A stretch of 64,000 bases of DNA from Pseudonocardia hierapolitana (GTDB lineage: Bacteria > Actinomycetota > Actinomycetes > Mycobacteriales > Pseudonocardiaceae): the NCBI RefSeq assembly GCF_007994075.1, contig NZ_VIWU01000001.1, forward strand, positions 3,410,001 to 3,474,000. The letters are read 5' to 3'. Shown here piece by piece: positions 40,906 through 50,253 of this stretch. The notes under the pieces were generated by a model, which did not search any database, was not told the DNA's origin, and saw only the letters and a program-made list of their open reading frames with translations. The position numbers and the translations under genes were made by a program. Every line of letters begins with the position of its first letter. Position 1 is the stretch's first letter.

Positions 40906-42582
40906 TCAGTGCACGGTCGCCTTCTCCGAGCCGGCCCCGGTGAGCGAGCGGACCTCCATCTCGGCGAACTTGCCCTCCTCGACGGGGTGCCTGCCGCCGA
41001 CGTAGGTGCCGATGATGCCCAGGACGAACGACAGCGGGATCGACACCAGGCCGGGGTTGGCCAGCGGGAACAGGGCGAAGTCCGCGTTCGGGATCATCGC
41101 CGTCGGGCGGCCGGAGATCGCCGGCGAGAAGACGATCAGGAGCACGCAGGACGCCAGACCGCCGTAGATGCTCCAGAGCGCGCCCGTCGTGTTGAACCGC
41201 TTCCAGAACAGCGAGTAGAGGATCGTCGGCAGGTTCGCCGACGCCGCCACCGCGAACGCCAGCGCCACCAGGAACGCGATGTTCTGGTTGCGAGCCAGGA
41301 TGCCGGCGGCGATGGCGATGACGCCGATCACCACGGCGGTGATGCGGGCCACCCGCACCTCGGCGTCCGGGCTGGTCTCCCCGCGCTTGATGACGTTGGC
41401 GTACACGTCGTGGGCGAACGACGCCGACGCGGTGATCGTCAGGCCGGCCACCACCGCGAGGATCGTGGCGAACGCGATCGCCGAGATGATCCCGAGCAGG
41501 ATCTCGCCGCCCAGCTCGTACGCCAGGAGCGGCGCCGCGGAGTTGGTGCCGCCCGGCGCAGTGGAGATCCGCTGCGCACCGCCGGTGACCAGGGCGGACG
41601 CGCCGTAGCCCAGCACCAGCGAGAACAGGTAGAAGATCCCGATCAGCCAGATCGCCCACACCACCGAGCGCCGCGCCTCCTTGGAGCTCGGCACCGTGTA
41701 GAAGCGCATCAGGATGTGCGGCAGGCCCGCCGTGCCGAGCACCAGTGCCAGACCCAGCGACAAGAAGTCGATCTTCGACGTCGTCGAGGCACCGTAGGCC
41801 AGGCCCGGGCTGAGCAGGTTGTCGCCGAGCTCCCGAACCGCGCCCGATGCGGTCGTCAGCGACGGGTTGGCCGCGACGGACTGCCCGAGCAGCGCGGAGA
41901 GGTTGAACCCGAACAGGGCGAGGACCCAGAAGGTGATCACAGCCGTGCCGATGATCAGCAGGCCGGCCTTGATGATCTGCACCCACGTGGTGCCCTTCAT
42001 GCCGCCGACCAGCACGTAGGTGATCATCAGGGCACCGACGATCGCGATGACCACACCCTGACCGAAGGTGTTGCTGTTCGGGATCTGCAGCAGCAGCGCG
42101 ATCAACGCACCCGCGCCGGCCATCTGCGCGAGCAGGTAGAAGAACGACACCACCAGGGTGGAGGTGGCCGCCGCCGCCCGCACCGGACGCTGCCGCATCC
42201 GGAAGCTCAGCACGTCACCCATCGTGAACTTGCCGGTGTTGCGCAGCAGCTCCGCCACCAGCAGCAGCGCCACCAGCCACGCGACGAGGAAGCCGATCGA
42301 GTACAGGAACCCGTCGTAGCCGTTCACCGCGATCGCGCCCGCGATCCCCAGGAACGAGGCCGCCGACAGGTAGTCACCCGCGATCGCCACCCCGTTCTGC
42401 GGGCCGGTGAACGACCGGCCGGCCGCGTAGTAGTCCGACGCGGTCTTGTTGTTCCGGCTGGCCCGGAACACCACGACCAGGGTGACCACCACGAACAAGG
42501 CGAAGATGCCGATGTTCAGTACCGGGCTGCCGACGCCGGGGGACGCCGGGGCTTGCGCAAGGACACTCACAGCGCTGCTCAT
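40906..42582 (-). CDS. actP: Cation/acetate symporter (SSS family, ActP/MctC-like)
   Basis: This 558-residue protein has about 13 membrane helices. SDYYAAGRSFTGPQNG and AGDYLSAASFLGIAG near the N-terminus are the SSS signature region, and the RFYTVPSSKEAR loop is typical of monocarboxylate carriers. The ATG at 42582 overlaps the TGA of the DUF485 gene, the same pair as yjcH-actP in E. coli and the gene before mctC in Corynebacterium. It should import acetate, propionate or pyruvate with Na+ or H+. Confidence 0.9.
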   Translation of the reverse strand: MSSAVSVLAQAPASPGVGSPVLNIGIFALFVVVTLVVVFRASRNNKTASDYYAAGRSFTGPQNGVAIAGDYLSAASFLGIAGAIAVNGYDGFLYSIGFLVAWLVALLLVAELLRNTGKFTMGDVLSFRMRQRPVRAAAATSTLVVSFFYLLAQMAGAGALIALLLQIPNSNTFGQGVVIAIVGALMITYVLVGGMKGTTWVQIIKAGLLIIGTAVITFWVLALFGFNLSALLGQSVAANPSLTTASGAVRELGDNLLSPGLAYGASTTSKIDFLSLGLALVLGTAGLPHILMRFYTVPSSKEARRSVVWAIWLIGIFYLFSLVLGYGASALVTGGAQRISTAPGGTNSAAPLLAYELGGEILLGIISAIAFATILAVVAGLTITASASFAHDVYANVIKRGETSPDAEVRVARITAVVIGVIAIAAGILARNQNIAFLVALAFAVAASANLPTILYSLFWKRFNTTGALWSIYGGLASCVLLIVFSPAISGRPTAMIPNADFALFPLANPGLVSIPLSFVLGIIGTYVGGRHPVEEGKFAEMEVRSLTGAGSEKATVH

Positions 42583-42911
42583 TCGGCACCTTCGATCTGG
42601 TTGCGGATCTTCTCGGCGGCCGGGTCGAGGTGCCGGTTCGCGTACCGCACGTAGACCGTCGTGATCACGAACGTCGTGACGAACTGCAGCAGACCGATGA
42701 TGAGCCCGATGTTGATGTTGCCGAACACCGGGATGGCCATGAACGCCGGCGCGAATGATGCCAGCAGCACGTAGAGGAGGTACCAGAGCAGGAAGGCGAC
42801 ACTCATCGGGAAGACGAACCGCCGGAGCTTCCTGCGCAGTTCGATGAATTCAGGAGTGGCCTGCATCTGTTCGTATACGGTGCCTGTAGATCGCTCGCCT
42901 GTGGCACTCAC
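42579..42911 (-). CDS. DUF485 membrane protein (YjcH-like)
   Basis: The 110-residue protein has two membrane helices, with FIELRRKLRRFVFPMSVAF before the first and VYVRYANRHLDPAAEKI after the second, as in DUF485. GTG 42911 has GGAG eight bases upstream. It is the small partner gene in front of actP and overlaps it by four bases. The 276-base gap upstream should hold the promoter for both. Confidence 0.88.
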   Translation of the reverse strand: MSATGERSTGTVYEQMQATPEFIELRRKLRRFVFPMSVAFLLWYLLYVLLASFAPAFMAIPVFGNINIGLIIGLLQFVTTFVITTVYVRYANRHLDPAAEKIRNQIEGAE

Positions 42912-43187
42912 GGCGTCGTCTCCGTTCTCTTCCGTCCGCGCACTGCATCGTCGCCGCGCCTTCCGGGGCACAACGGGGCGAACAATAGTTGAGTCGCACT
43001 CGTGCGCCGGAATACTCCAGTTGGGTGATGGCGGGCGTCGTGCAACTGTCGCGCCGAACTCGCGATCAACGGCGGTGTTCCGGGACGAGTGGCCGACGAA
43101 CGGTGGACGAGCGGTTCCGACTCGGACGTACCGGACCGAACGCGATCGCGGATTTCCCGCGCGCCCAACCGACCGCGGCCGGAGTTC
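42912..43187 (-). other. Intergenic region upstream of DUF485-actP
   Basis: This 276-base stretch lies between the stop of the SSS copy 1 gene and the start of DUF485-actP, both on the minus strand. It is locally less G+C-rich around 42970-43025 and holds no convincing reading frame. A promoter for DUF485-actP is expected here. I could not assign a reliable -10/-35 pair. Confidence 0.4.
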
Positions 43188-44936
43188 TCACCACGTGGGA
43201 CGCTGGCGGTCCTCGAGGCGGTCGCGGCTCAGGCCGAGTCGTTCCGGTGCGTGCAGCCGCAGGAGCACCTGGTCGGCGTCGACCGGGCGGTACCGCGCGG
43301 TCATCCTGCTCACCAGGATCATCGTGAGGAACGCGGCCGGCACGGTGGCGATCGCCGGCCGGTAGAGCAGGACGCCCAGCCAACCGGAGTCGACGAACCC
43401 GGCGAGGCTCAGGGCAACCGCACCCGCCGAGCCGATCCCACCCACCAGGATGCCCGCGATCCCGCCCGCCGCGGTCAGCCCGCGCCACCAGATGCCGAGC
43501 ACGAGCAGCGGGCAGAACGTCGACGCGGCCACCGCGAACACCAGCGCGACGGCCTCCCCGAAGTCCAGCCGGGTGAGCAGCAGTGCCATCGCGAGCGGCA
43601 CCGCCCCCGCGAGCACCGCCGACAGGCGGAAGTCGCGCACCCGGCTGCTGCCGATGAGGTCGGTGGACAACACCCCCGCGATGCTCACGATCAGGCCCGA
43701 CGCGGTGGACAGGAAGGCGGCCCACGCGCCCGCCGCGACCAGCCCGCCCAGCAGGGCGCCGGCCAGCCCGCTGCCGAGCACGGCGGTCGGCAGCAGCAGC
43801 ACGGCCGCGTCGGTGTCGCCGCTGACGAGCAGCTGCGGGGTGTAGAGCCGCGACAGCGCACCGAGCAGCGTGACCGCCAGGTAGAAGCACCCGAGCAGGG
43901 CGAGCACGAACACCGCGGTGCGGCGCGCCGCCCGCCCGTCGGGGTTGGTGTAGAAGCGCACCAGCACGTGCGGAAGACCCATGGTGCCGAGGAACAGCGC
44001 GAGGATCAGCGAGTACGTGGCGAGCAGGCCGTGCTCACGACCCTCCGGGAACGGTGCGAGCCATGACGCATCGGACGCCGGCGCCCCCACCACGACCGGC
44101 ACCGCGGCCCCGGCGGGGAAGTCGAGCTCCGCCCCCGCCTCGACCGTGTGCCGTCCGACCTCCCAGCGGACCGGGCCGTCGATCACCTGCCTGCCGTCGA
44201 CCACTCCGGTGGCGGTGAACTGGACCGGCTCCGTCACCTGCAGCTCCACCGGGGTGTGGATCTCGACCGTCGCGCGATCGGGGAACTGCGGCGGGGCGGG
44301 CTTGTCGAAGGTGCGGTCGTCGCTGAAGAAGAAGATCGCCGCGATGATCGCGGGCAGCGCCAGCGCGGTGAGCTTGAGCCAGTACTGGAACGCCTGCACG
44401 AACGTGATCGACCGCATGCCGCCGAGCACGACGGTGGCCACGACGATGAAGGCCGCCACGGCGGCTCCCGTCCAGTCCGGCAGCCCCGTGACCGTGGCGA
44501 CGGTGAGCCCCGCGCCCTGCAGCTGGGGCAGCAGGTACAGCCAGCCGATGACGACGACGAACACCGCGCAGACCCGCCGCAGCACACCGGAACGCAGCCG
44601 GTACTCCGCGAAGTCGGGCACCGTGTACGCACCGGAACGGCGCAGCGGGGCCGACACGAACAGCACCAGCGCGAGGTAACCCGCGGTGTAGCCCACGGGG
44701 TACCAGAGCGCGTCGACGCCGTCGCGGAGGATGAGCCCCGCGATGCCGAGGAAGGACGCCGCGGAGAGGTACTCGCCCGAGATCGCGCCCGCGTTGGCCA
44801 TCGGGCCGACCGTGCGCGAGGCCACGAAGAAGTCGGAGGTGCTGCGCGCCACGCGCACCCCGATCGAGCCGATCACGGCCGACGCCACCGCGACGAGGCC
44901 GATGGCCACGAGCGCGATGATGCCGGTTGTCGTCAC
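43188..44936 (-). CDS. SSS family sodium/solute symporter, copy 1
   Basis: The 582-residue protein has the SSS motifs FFVASRTVGPMANAGA, SGEYLSAASFLGIAG and GLPHVLVRFYTNPDG. Between helices about 6 and 7 it carries an extra extracytoplasmic domain of about 95 residues (from FPDRATVEIHT to PFPEGREHG), which looks like a small beta-domain and is absent from ActP. It is closely related to the next gene upstream. It probably imports a monocarboxylate. GTG 44936 has no clear ribosome site. Confidence 0.87.
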   Translation of the reverse strand: MTTTGIIALVAIGLVAVASAVIGSIGVRVARSTSDFFVASRTVGPMANAGAISGEYLSAASFLGIAGLILRDGVDALWYPVGYTAGYLALVLFVSAPLRRSGAYTVPDFAEYRLRSGVLRRVCAVFVVVIGWLYLLPQLQGAGLTVATVTGLPDWTGAAVAAFIVVATVVLGGMRSITFVQAFQYWLKLTALALPAIIAAIFFFSDDRTFDKPAPPQFPDRATVEIHTPVELQVTEPVQFTATGVVDGRQVIDGPVRWEVGRHTVEAGAELDFPAGAAVPVVVGAPASDASWLAPFPEGREHGLLATYSLILALFLGTMGLPHVLVRFYTNPDGRAARRTAVFVLALLGCFYLAVTLLGALSRLYTPQLLVSGDTDAAVLLLPTAVLGSGLAGALLGGLVAAGAWAAFLSTASGLIVSIAGVLSTDLIGSSRVRDFRLSAVLAGAVPLAMALLLTRLDFGEAVALVFAVAASTFCPLLVLGIWWRGLTAAGGIAGILVGGIGSAGAVALSLAGFVDSGWLGVLLYRPAIATVPAAFLTMILVSRMTARYRPVDADQVLLRLHAPERLGLSRDRLEDRQRPTW

Positions 44937-44989
44937 GGAAACACTATGTCAACGCGGTGCCGCCACCACCACTACACCTTTGTCGGTCG

Positions 44990-46726
44990 TCACGCCGCAC
45001 CGGGTCGGTCGAACCGGTCGCGGGAGAGCCCGAGCCGCTCCGGCGCGTGCAGGATCATCAGCGACCGGTCGGCGTCACGCGGGATCGAGGCCCTGGTGAA
45101 CAGGCTCACCACGATCATCGTGAGGAACGCGGTCGGCACCGTGACCACCGCCGGCCGGTAGAGCAACACCCCGACCCAGCCCTGCGGCAGCACCGCGAAC
45201 AGCGACAGCGCTACGGCCACCGCGGACAGGCACCCGCCGACGAGCACACCCGCGACCGCGCCCGCCGCTGTCAGCCCTCGCCACCAGATCCCGAGCACGA
45301 GCAGTGGGCAGAAGGTCGCGGCGGCCACCGCGAAGACCAGCGGCACGGTCAGCGCGAAATCCAGCCGCGTCACGCCGAGGGCGAGCCCGAGCGGCACGAC
45401 CACCGAGAGCGCGGCAGCCAGCCGGAAGTCGGTCCACCGTCCGCGCAGCACGTCGGTGAACAGCACACCGGCCAGGCTGACGACGAGCCCGGACGACGTC
45501 GACAGGAACGCAGCCGCGGCGCCCGCCGCCACCAGCCCGCCCAGGAGCCAGCCCGCCCAGTCGTGCCCCAGGACCGCGGTGGGGACCAGCAGCACCGCAG
45601 CATCGGTCTCGCCGCTCACCAGCAGCTGGGGCGTGTAGAGGCGCGTGAGCGCGCCGAGCAGCGTGACGAGGACGTAGAAGAAGCCGATCATCCCGAGGAC
45701 GATCACCGTGGTGCGGCGGGCGGCGAACCCGTCCGGGTTGGTGTAGAAGCGCACCAGCACGTGCGGGAGGCCCATCGTGCCGAGGAACCCGGCCACGAGC
45801 ACCGAGTAGATCGACAGGAGCTGGTCGGCCGCGCCACCCGTCATCGGTTCGAGCCACTGGCGGTCGGTGGTGGGTGCGCCGTCCACGGTGGGCACGGCGG
45901 AGCCCGCCGCGAACCTCAGCGCGGTGCCCTCGTCCACCTCGTACCGCCCGGGTGGCCAGGTGACCTCACCCCGCGCCCGGCTGCCGTTCACGGTGCCGTC
46001 GACCCGCACCCGCACCGGCTCGGTCACGGCGAGCACGACGTCCGTGCGGACGTCCACCGCCGTGTCCTGCGTGAACCGGGGGGACGACGGCCGGTCGAAG
46101 GAGCTGGTGTCGCCGAGGAACATCCCCCCGATGACGAGGGCGGGAACGAGGAGCGCCGTGAGCTTGAGCCAGTACTGGAACGCCTGCACGAAGGTGATCG
46201 ACCGCATCCCGCCGCCCACGACGGTGAGCAGGACGACGACGCCGGCCCCGGCGATCCCGCTCCAGGCGGGCAGGCCGGTGAGCGTGGTGAGCGCGAGGCC
46301 GGCGCCCTGCAGCTGCGGGAGCAGGTACAGCCAGCCGATCACCAGCACGAACACGGTGCACAGCCGCCGCAGGGCCGGAGAGGCGAGCCGAAGCTCGGCG
46401 AAGTCGGGCACGGTGTGTGCACCGCTGCGCCGCAACGGGGCCGCCACGAACAGCAGCAGCGCGAGGTAGCCCGCGACGAAGGCGATCGGGTACCACAGCG
46501 CGTCGGCGCCTTCGCGCAGGATCAGACCCGCGATCCCCAGGAAGGACGCCGCCGACAGGTACTCCCCGGAGATCGCACTCGCGTTGGCCATGGGCCCGAC
46601 GGTGCGGGAGGCCACGAGGAAGTCCGACGTGCTGCGCGCCATGCGGACGCCGTACGAGCCGATCAGTGCCGAGACGAGTCCGACGAGCCCGATCGCGCTG
46701 AGCGCGACGAGCGCCGGAGTACTCAC
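44990..46726 (-). CDS. SSS family sodium/solute symporter, copy 2
   Basis: This 578-residue paralogue matches copy 1 along its length (FLVASRTVGPMANASA, GLPHVLVRFYTNPDG) and has the same kind of extracytoplasmic insert (TVNGSRARGEVTWPPGRYEV). The genes lie 53 bases apart, consistent with tandem duplication followed by divergence. GTG 46726 lies three bases after the stop of the disordered DUF485-like gene, so the LytTR-DUF485-SSS set is one operon. Confidence 0.87.
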   Translation of the reverse strand: MSTPALVALSAIGLVGLVSALIGSYGVRMARSTSDFLVASRTVGPMANASAISGEYLSAASFLGIAGLILREGADALWYPIAFVAGYLALLLFVAAPLRRSGAHTVPDFAELRLASPALRRLCTVFVLVIGWLYLLPQLQGAGLALTTLTGLPAWSGIAGAGVVVLLTVVGGGMRSITFVQAFQYWLKLTALLVPALVIGGMFLGDTSSFDRPSSPRFTQDTAVDVRTDVVLAVTEPVRVRVDGTVNGSRARGEVTWPPGRYEVDEGTALRFAAGSAVPTVDGAPTTDRQWLEPMTGGAADQLLSIYSVLVAGFLGTMGLPHVLVRFYTNPDGFAARRTTVIVLGMIGFFYVLVTLLGALTRLYTPQLLVSGETDAAVLLVPTAVLGHDWAGWLLGGLVAAGAAAAFLSTSSGLVVSLAGVLFTDVLRGRWTDFRLAAALSVVVPLGLALGVTRLDFALTVPLVFAVAAATFCPLLVLGIWWRGLTAAGAVAGVLVGGCLSAVAVALSLFAVLPQGWVGVLLYRPAVVTVPTAFLTMIVVSLFTRASIPRDADRSLMILHAPERLGLSRDRFDRPGAA

Positions 46727-46729
46727 GGC

Positions 46730-48283
46730 CTAATCTTGCACGGTCTCGGCAAAGTTCTGCTCGAGGTGTTCCGCAGTGCGGGTGTGCCACAGTCCCAGCC
46801 CGAACAGGAACGGGTAGACGAGCACGCCGAGCAGGAGCCACGGCAGGCGGATCCCGAGCACCTCGACGCGCCCGATCTCCGGGACCATCGCGAAGAGCAG
46901 CGGCAACAGCCCGAGGGTGAGGCCTGCGCCGATCGCGAACCGGAGTGCGATGGCCAGCTGCGACCCGATGAGGTTGGTGCGCAGCAGCTCCCCGACGCCG
47001 GAGCTCTCCTGGATGGTGATGACCGTGCGGACCGGGCGGGCCACGCTCTTGCGCTCGGCCAGCACCACCCGCACCCGCTTGCTCGCCGGGTTGGTGGGGG
47101 CATCGGGCCGGGACCCGCGCCGCGCCGCGCCCCGCTGCTCGGGAACGGTGATCCCGCCGGGCGGCGGGCCGGCCGGCGCGGGGCCGCCGGCGGGCTCCTC
47201 GGCCTCGGGCGCGGGTGGCACGAGCGGGACCGGTGCGGTGAGCTCGGCCTCGACGGGATCGGGGGCCACAGCCCGCGTCGGAGACGGATCGACGGCCGGT
47301 GCGGGGCCCGTCGGCGCGGACAGCAGGACGGCCTCGTCCGGCGGAGGCTGCGGCGCGGGCGGGGGCCCGGACGGCACGGCGCCGGGGGTGACGGGGTGCG
47401 GAGCGGGCGGACCTGCGGCGACCGGCGACGCGGTCTCGACCGGCCCGGTCTCGACGGGCCCGGCCTCGGCAGCTCGGGTCTCCACACGCGCGGTCTCGAC
47501 GGTCGCGGTCTTCACACGCGCGGTCTCCACGGGCGCCGTTTCGACATGCGCACGCGCGACGGGCGCGGTGTCGACATGCGCGGGCTCGACGGGCGCGGTG
47601 TCGACGGGCGCGGTGTCGACGGGCGCGGTGTCGACGGGACCGGTCGCCGACGGGGCCGGCGGTGCATCGCTGGGAGCGGCCGGTCCAGGACGCGGCGGAG
47701 CAGGCGCGGCGGCGTCGGGGGGCGGCATCGGGGTGGGGGTCGGGGTCGCGGCGGCCGCTGCCTTGCGGGCCCGCCCGCGAGCGGCACCCCGCATCGCGGC
47801 GGCTGCCGCGATGCCCGGGCGAACAGCACCGGCCCCGGCCGTCCGGTCCGGGGGCGCCGGCGCAGGCTGCGCGGCCGTGTCGTCCGCCTGCCCGGCCGGG
47901 CGGCCCTCGACCGCCCGGGTGGGCGGGCCGGACCAGACCGGCCCGGCGGTGGCGCCCTCGGTGCGCTCGCGACGCAGCAGCTCGCTCGCCTGCGACATCT
48001 GCCCGCCCACCGGACCCGGGCGGGGCGCGCCGGGCCCTGGCGTGGCGACGGAGTGCCGTGCGATGTACTCCGCCGAGCTGGAGGAGGTGGGTTCGCCGCG
48101 GCGCGCGTGCCGGCCACCGCCGCCTGCGGCGGCCTTCTCGGCGATGCGGCGCTGGATCTCGTCGTGCAACCACGCGGATCCGCTGTCCGGATCCGGATCA
48201 GGGGCCTCGGCGCGGTGCGGGACCGAGCCGTCGTCCGGCTCGGGGGTCACCGACGGCGGGGCGCCGTCGGTGAAGGTGGTCAC
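46730..48283 (-). CDS. Pro/Ala-rich membrane protein with DUF485-like C-terminus
   Basis: GTG 48283 is chosen since it overlaps the TGA of the LytTR gene (GTGA). Residues 1-90 are acidic and partly helical (WLHDEIQRRIAEKAAAG). Residues 90-390 are Pro/Ala-rich and include a run of VDTAP-like pentapeptides. The last 100 residues hold two membrane helices (LAIALRFAIGAGLTLGLLPL, LPWLLLGVLVYPFLFGLGL) ending HTRTAEHLEQNF, which resembles DUF485. As the neighbours are SSS symporters, it is probably their DUF485-type partner with a long disordered cytoplasmic extension. Confidence 0.65.
   Translation of the reverse strand: MTTFTDGAPPSVTPEPDDGSVPHRAEAPDPDPDSGSAWLHDEIQRRIAEKAAAGGGGRHARRGEPTSSSSAEYIARHSVATPGPGAPRPGPVGGQMSQASELLRRERTEGATAGPVWSGPPTRAVEGRPAGQADDTAAQPAPAPPDRTAGAGAVRPGIAAAAAMRGAARGRARKAAAAATPTPTPMPPPDAAAPAPPRPGPAAPSDAPPAPSATGPVDTAPVDTAPVDTAPVEPAHVDTAPVARAHVETAPVETARVKTATVETARVETRAAEAGPVETGPVETASPVAAGPPAPHPVTPGAVPSGPPPAPQPPPDEAVLLSAPTGPAPAVDPSPTRAVAPDPVEAELTAPVPLVPPAPEAEEPAGGPAPAGPPPGGITVPEQRGAARRGSRPDAPTNPASKRVRVVLAERKSVARPVRTVITIQESSGVGELLRTNLIGSQLAIALRFAIGAGLTLGLLPLLFAMVPEIGRVEVLGIRLPWLLLGVLVYPFLFGLGLWHTRTAEHLEQNFAETVQD
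47431..47640 (-). repeat. 15-base repeats encoding VDTAP-like pentapeptides
   Basis: About fourteen imperfect 15-base units encode VDTAPV, VETARV and similar pentapeptides in the disordered region of the DUF485-like protein. Four of the units are almost identical in DNA, indicating recent expansion. The array is coding and in frame, so it is not a CRISPR or intergenic repeat. Confidence 0.75.
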
Positions 48284-49152
48284 CGCTGGCTCCACGCCTG
48301 CTTCGTCGCGCGAACGAGCCGGTCCTTCAGCTCACGGGTGTGGCGCCTGCTCACCGGGAGCTCGGCGCAGTCGGGGCCGCTGCCGACCCGGACGACGTAG
48401 CCGGACCCGGACAGCCGCAGCTCCGTGACCAGCGGCAGCGCCACCAGGAACGAGCGGTGGATGCGCACGAACCCGGCATCGCGCCAGCGGTCCTCGAGCA
48501 CGGAGAGCGGGATGCGCACGAGGTGGCTGCCCTCGTTGGTGTGCAGGCGGGCGTAGTCGCCCTGCGCCTCCACGTACCGGACGGCCGAACGCGGCACGAG
48601 CTTCGTGGTGCCGGCGAGCTCGACCGGGATGACCTCGTCCTCGCTGCTCTGCTCCGGCTGCGGCTCGGCAACGGTGGCGGCCCGGTTGGCCAGGATGCGA
48701 TCGATCGAGGCGGCCAGTCGCTCGGAGCGGATGGGCTTGAGCAGGTAGTCGACCGCCCCCACCTCGTACGCGTCGACGGCCCGGTCGTCATGGGCGGTGA
48801 CGAACACGACCGACGGCGGCACGGCCATCGACGAGAACACCCGCGCGAGCTCCAGGCCGTCGAGGCCGGGCATGCGGATGTCGAGGAACACGATCTCGAC
48901 GTGGGTGCGGTCGGCCACGCGGGTGCCGCTCACCGGGTCGGAGAGCCCGCGGTGGCCCGGACCGGCGGTGGCGGCCTCGCGGACGCCTTGCCGGCTGTTC
49001 AGGATGCGGAGGGCGTCGGTGGCGTCCGATGCCTTGAGCACCGTGCCGACGCGGGGGTCCTCGCTCAGCAGGTAGGCCAGTTCCTCCAGAGCGGGCAGCT
49101 CGTCGTCCACCGCGAGGACGACCAGGCCGCCGGAGCTGTCGTTGCTGTCCAC
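48280..49152 (-). CDS. LytTR family response regulator
   Basis: GTG 49152 has GAGG five bases upstream; an earlier GTG at 49275 is possible. The receiver domain has the acidic pair AVDDE at residues 16-18 and the phospho-Asp91 in VFLDIRMPG, with Lys in YLLKPIRSERL. Between helix 2 and Asp91 there is an unusual insert of about 28 residues (55-83). The C-terminal LytTR DNA-binding domain has VRYVEAQGDYARLHT and VRIHRSFLV. It should be the partner of the LytS-type kinase two genes upstream and may control the downstream symporters. Confidence 0.88.
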   Translation of the reverse strand: MDSNDSSGGLVVLAVDDELPALEELAYLLSEDPRVGTVLKASDATDALRILNSRQGVREAATAGPGHRGLSDPVSGTRVADRTHVEIVFLDIRMPGLDGLELARVFSSMAVPPSVVFVTAHDDRAVDAYEVGAVDYLLKPIRSERLAASIDRILANRAATVAEPQPEQSSEDEVIPVELAGTTKLVPRSAVRYVEAQGDYARLHTNEGSHLVRIPLSVLEDRWRDAGFVRIHRSFLVALPLVTELRLSGSGYVVRVGSGPDCAELPVSRRHTRELKDRLVRATKQAWSQR

Positions 49153-49281
49153 GATCTCCTCATCCTGCGTGTCCGGGGGCCGGGGCCGGGACGCCTGCCC
49201 CAGCTCCGTCGACCATGGTGACGGCGAATCCGTGTGAGTGCCAGAGTCCAGCACCAATCGGGTTCGCCCGGTCACACCGCG

Positions 49282-50163
49282 CTACAAACCGTACCGCGCC
49301 CACGCGGCCCGTATCTCAGCCGCCTGGGCAAGACCCAAGAGGGCATCCGTGCTGATCACGCTGGTCGCGGCCGCCGGAGGCGCCAGTCCGAGCCGCGCGA
49401 GGAGCGGCTTGCGCCCCTCGACCGGAACGAGGTCGGCATCCGGGAAGCGCTCACCGAGCACAGCCCGTGCGGTGCCGAGCCCGTCGACCAGCCCGAGCTC
49501 GACGGCCTTCGCGCCCGTCCAGATCTCGCCCGTGAACAGCCCGTCCTTCTCACGAAGGCGATCACCGCGCCGTGCCACGACCCAGTCCTTGAACATCGTG
49601 TGCAACTGGTCCTGCAGGTCGCGCAGCCACTCGACGTCCTCCTGCTTCTCCGGCAGGAACGGGTCGAGCCGGGACTTCGACTCGCCCGCCGTGTAGAGCC
49701 TGCGCTGCACGCCGAACCGTTCGATCAGCCCGTCCAGCCCGAACCCGTGGCTGATGACACCGATCGAGCCGACGATCGACGTGGGGTGCGCGTAGATCTC
49801 GTCGCCTGCGCACGCGAGCCAGTAGCCACCTGATGCGGCCACGTCCTCGCAGAACGCGAGCACCGGAACGCCCTTCTCGGCCGCGAGGCCGCGGATCCGG
49901 TCGGCCACCAACGCCGACTGGGTCGGCGCCCCGCCCGGCGAGTTGACCAGCAGCGCGACGGCCACGAGCCGCTCCGGCGCGAACGCCCGCTCGATCGCCT
50001 TCTCCAGTGCTTGCGCATTGATCACGGAGCGAGGCACCGGTCCGGTGGTCGCAGTGATCACGCCGTGTAGTCGCAGCATCGACACGACGGGCCGGTCGCC
50101 ACGCTCGCCGAGTCGGCCCGGGAGGCGGGAGGCGAGCCGGTCCGGGAGGCGGATCACGTCCAT
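49282..50163 (-). CDS. sppA: S49 family serine peptidase (SppA-like)
   Basis: The 293-residue protein has one SppA domain. VALLVNSPGGAPTQSA, then EDVAASGGYWLA with the catalytic Ser, and AGESKSRLDPF with the catalytic Lys are present. There is no clear N-terminal membrane helix. SppA enzymes degrade signal peptides or regulate membrane proteins. Here it is placed between the kinase and regulator genes of one two-component system. Confidence 0.88.
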   Translation of the reverse strand: MDVIRLPDRLASRLPGRLGERGDRPVVSMLRLHGVITATTGPVPRSVINAQALEKAIERAFAPERLVAVALLVNSPGGAPTQSALVADRIRGLAAEKGVPVLAFCEDVAASGGYWLACAGDEIYAHPTSIVGSIGVISHGFGLDGLIERFGVQRRLYTAGESKSRLDPFLPEKQEDVEWLRDLQDQLHTMFKDWVVARRGDRLREKDGLFTGEIWTGAKAVELGLVDGLGTARAVLGERFPDADLVPVEGRKPLLARLGLAPPAAATSVISTDALLGLAQAAEIRAAWARYGL

Positions 50164-50253
50164 ACGGCCACGTTACGCGGCTGCGCGCCAGCCGCAAGAT
50201 CAAGAAATGCGAGCGAGGTGTCCCGTTCGCGCGAGTCGCGGTCCGGGGGCCCC

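Noticed and set aside
47431..47640. CRISPR-like short tandem repeats
   Set aside because: The units are contiguous 15-base coding repeats in frame, with no spacers.
44927..48400. Plus-strand frame of over 1100 codons over the symporter genes
   Set aside because: Antisense shadow; its repeats are the reverse complement of the VDTAP coding repeats.
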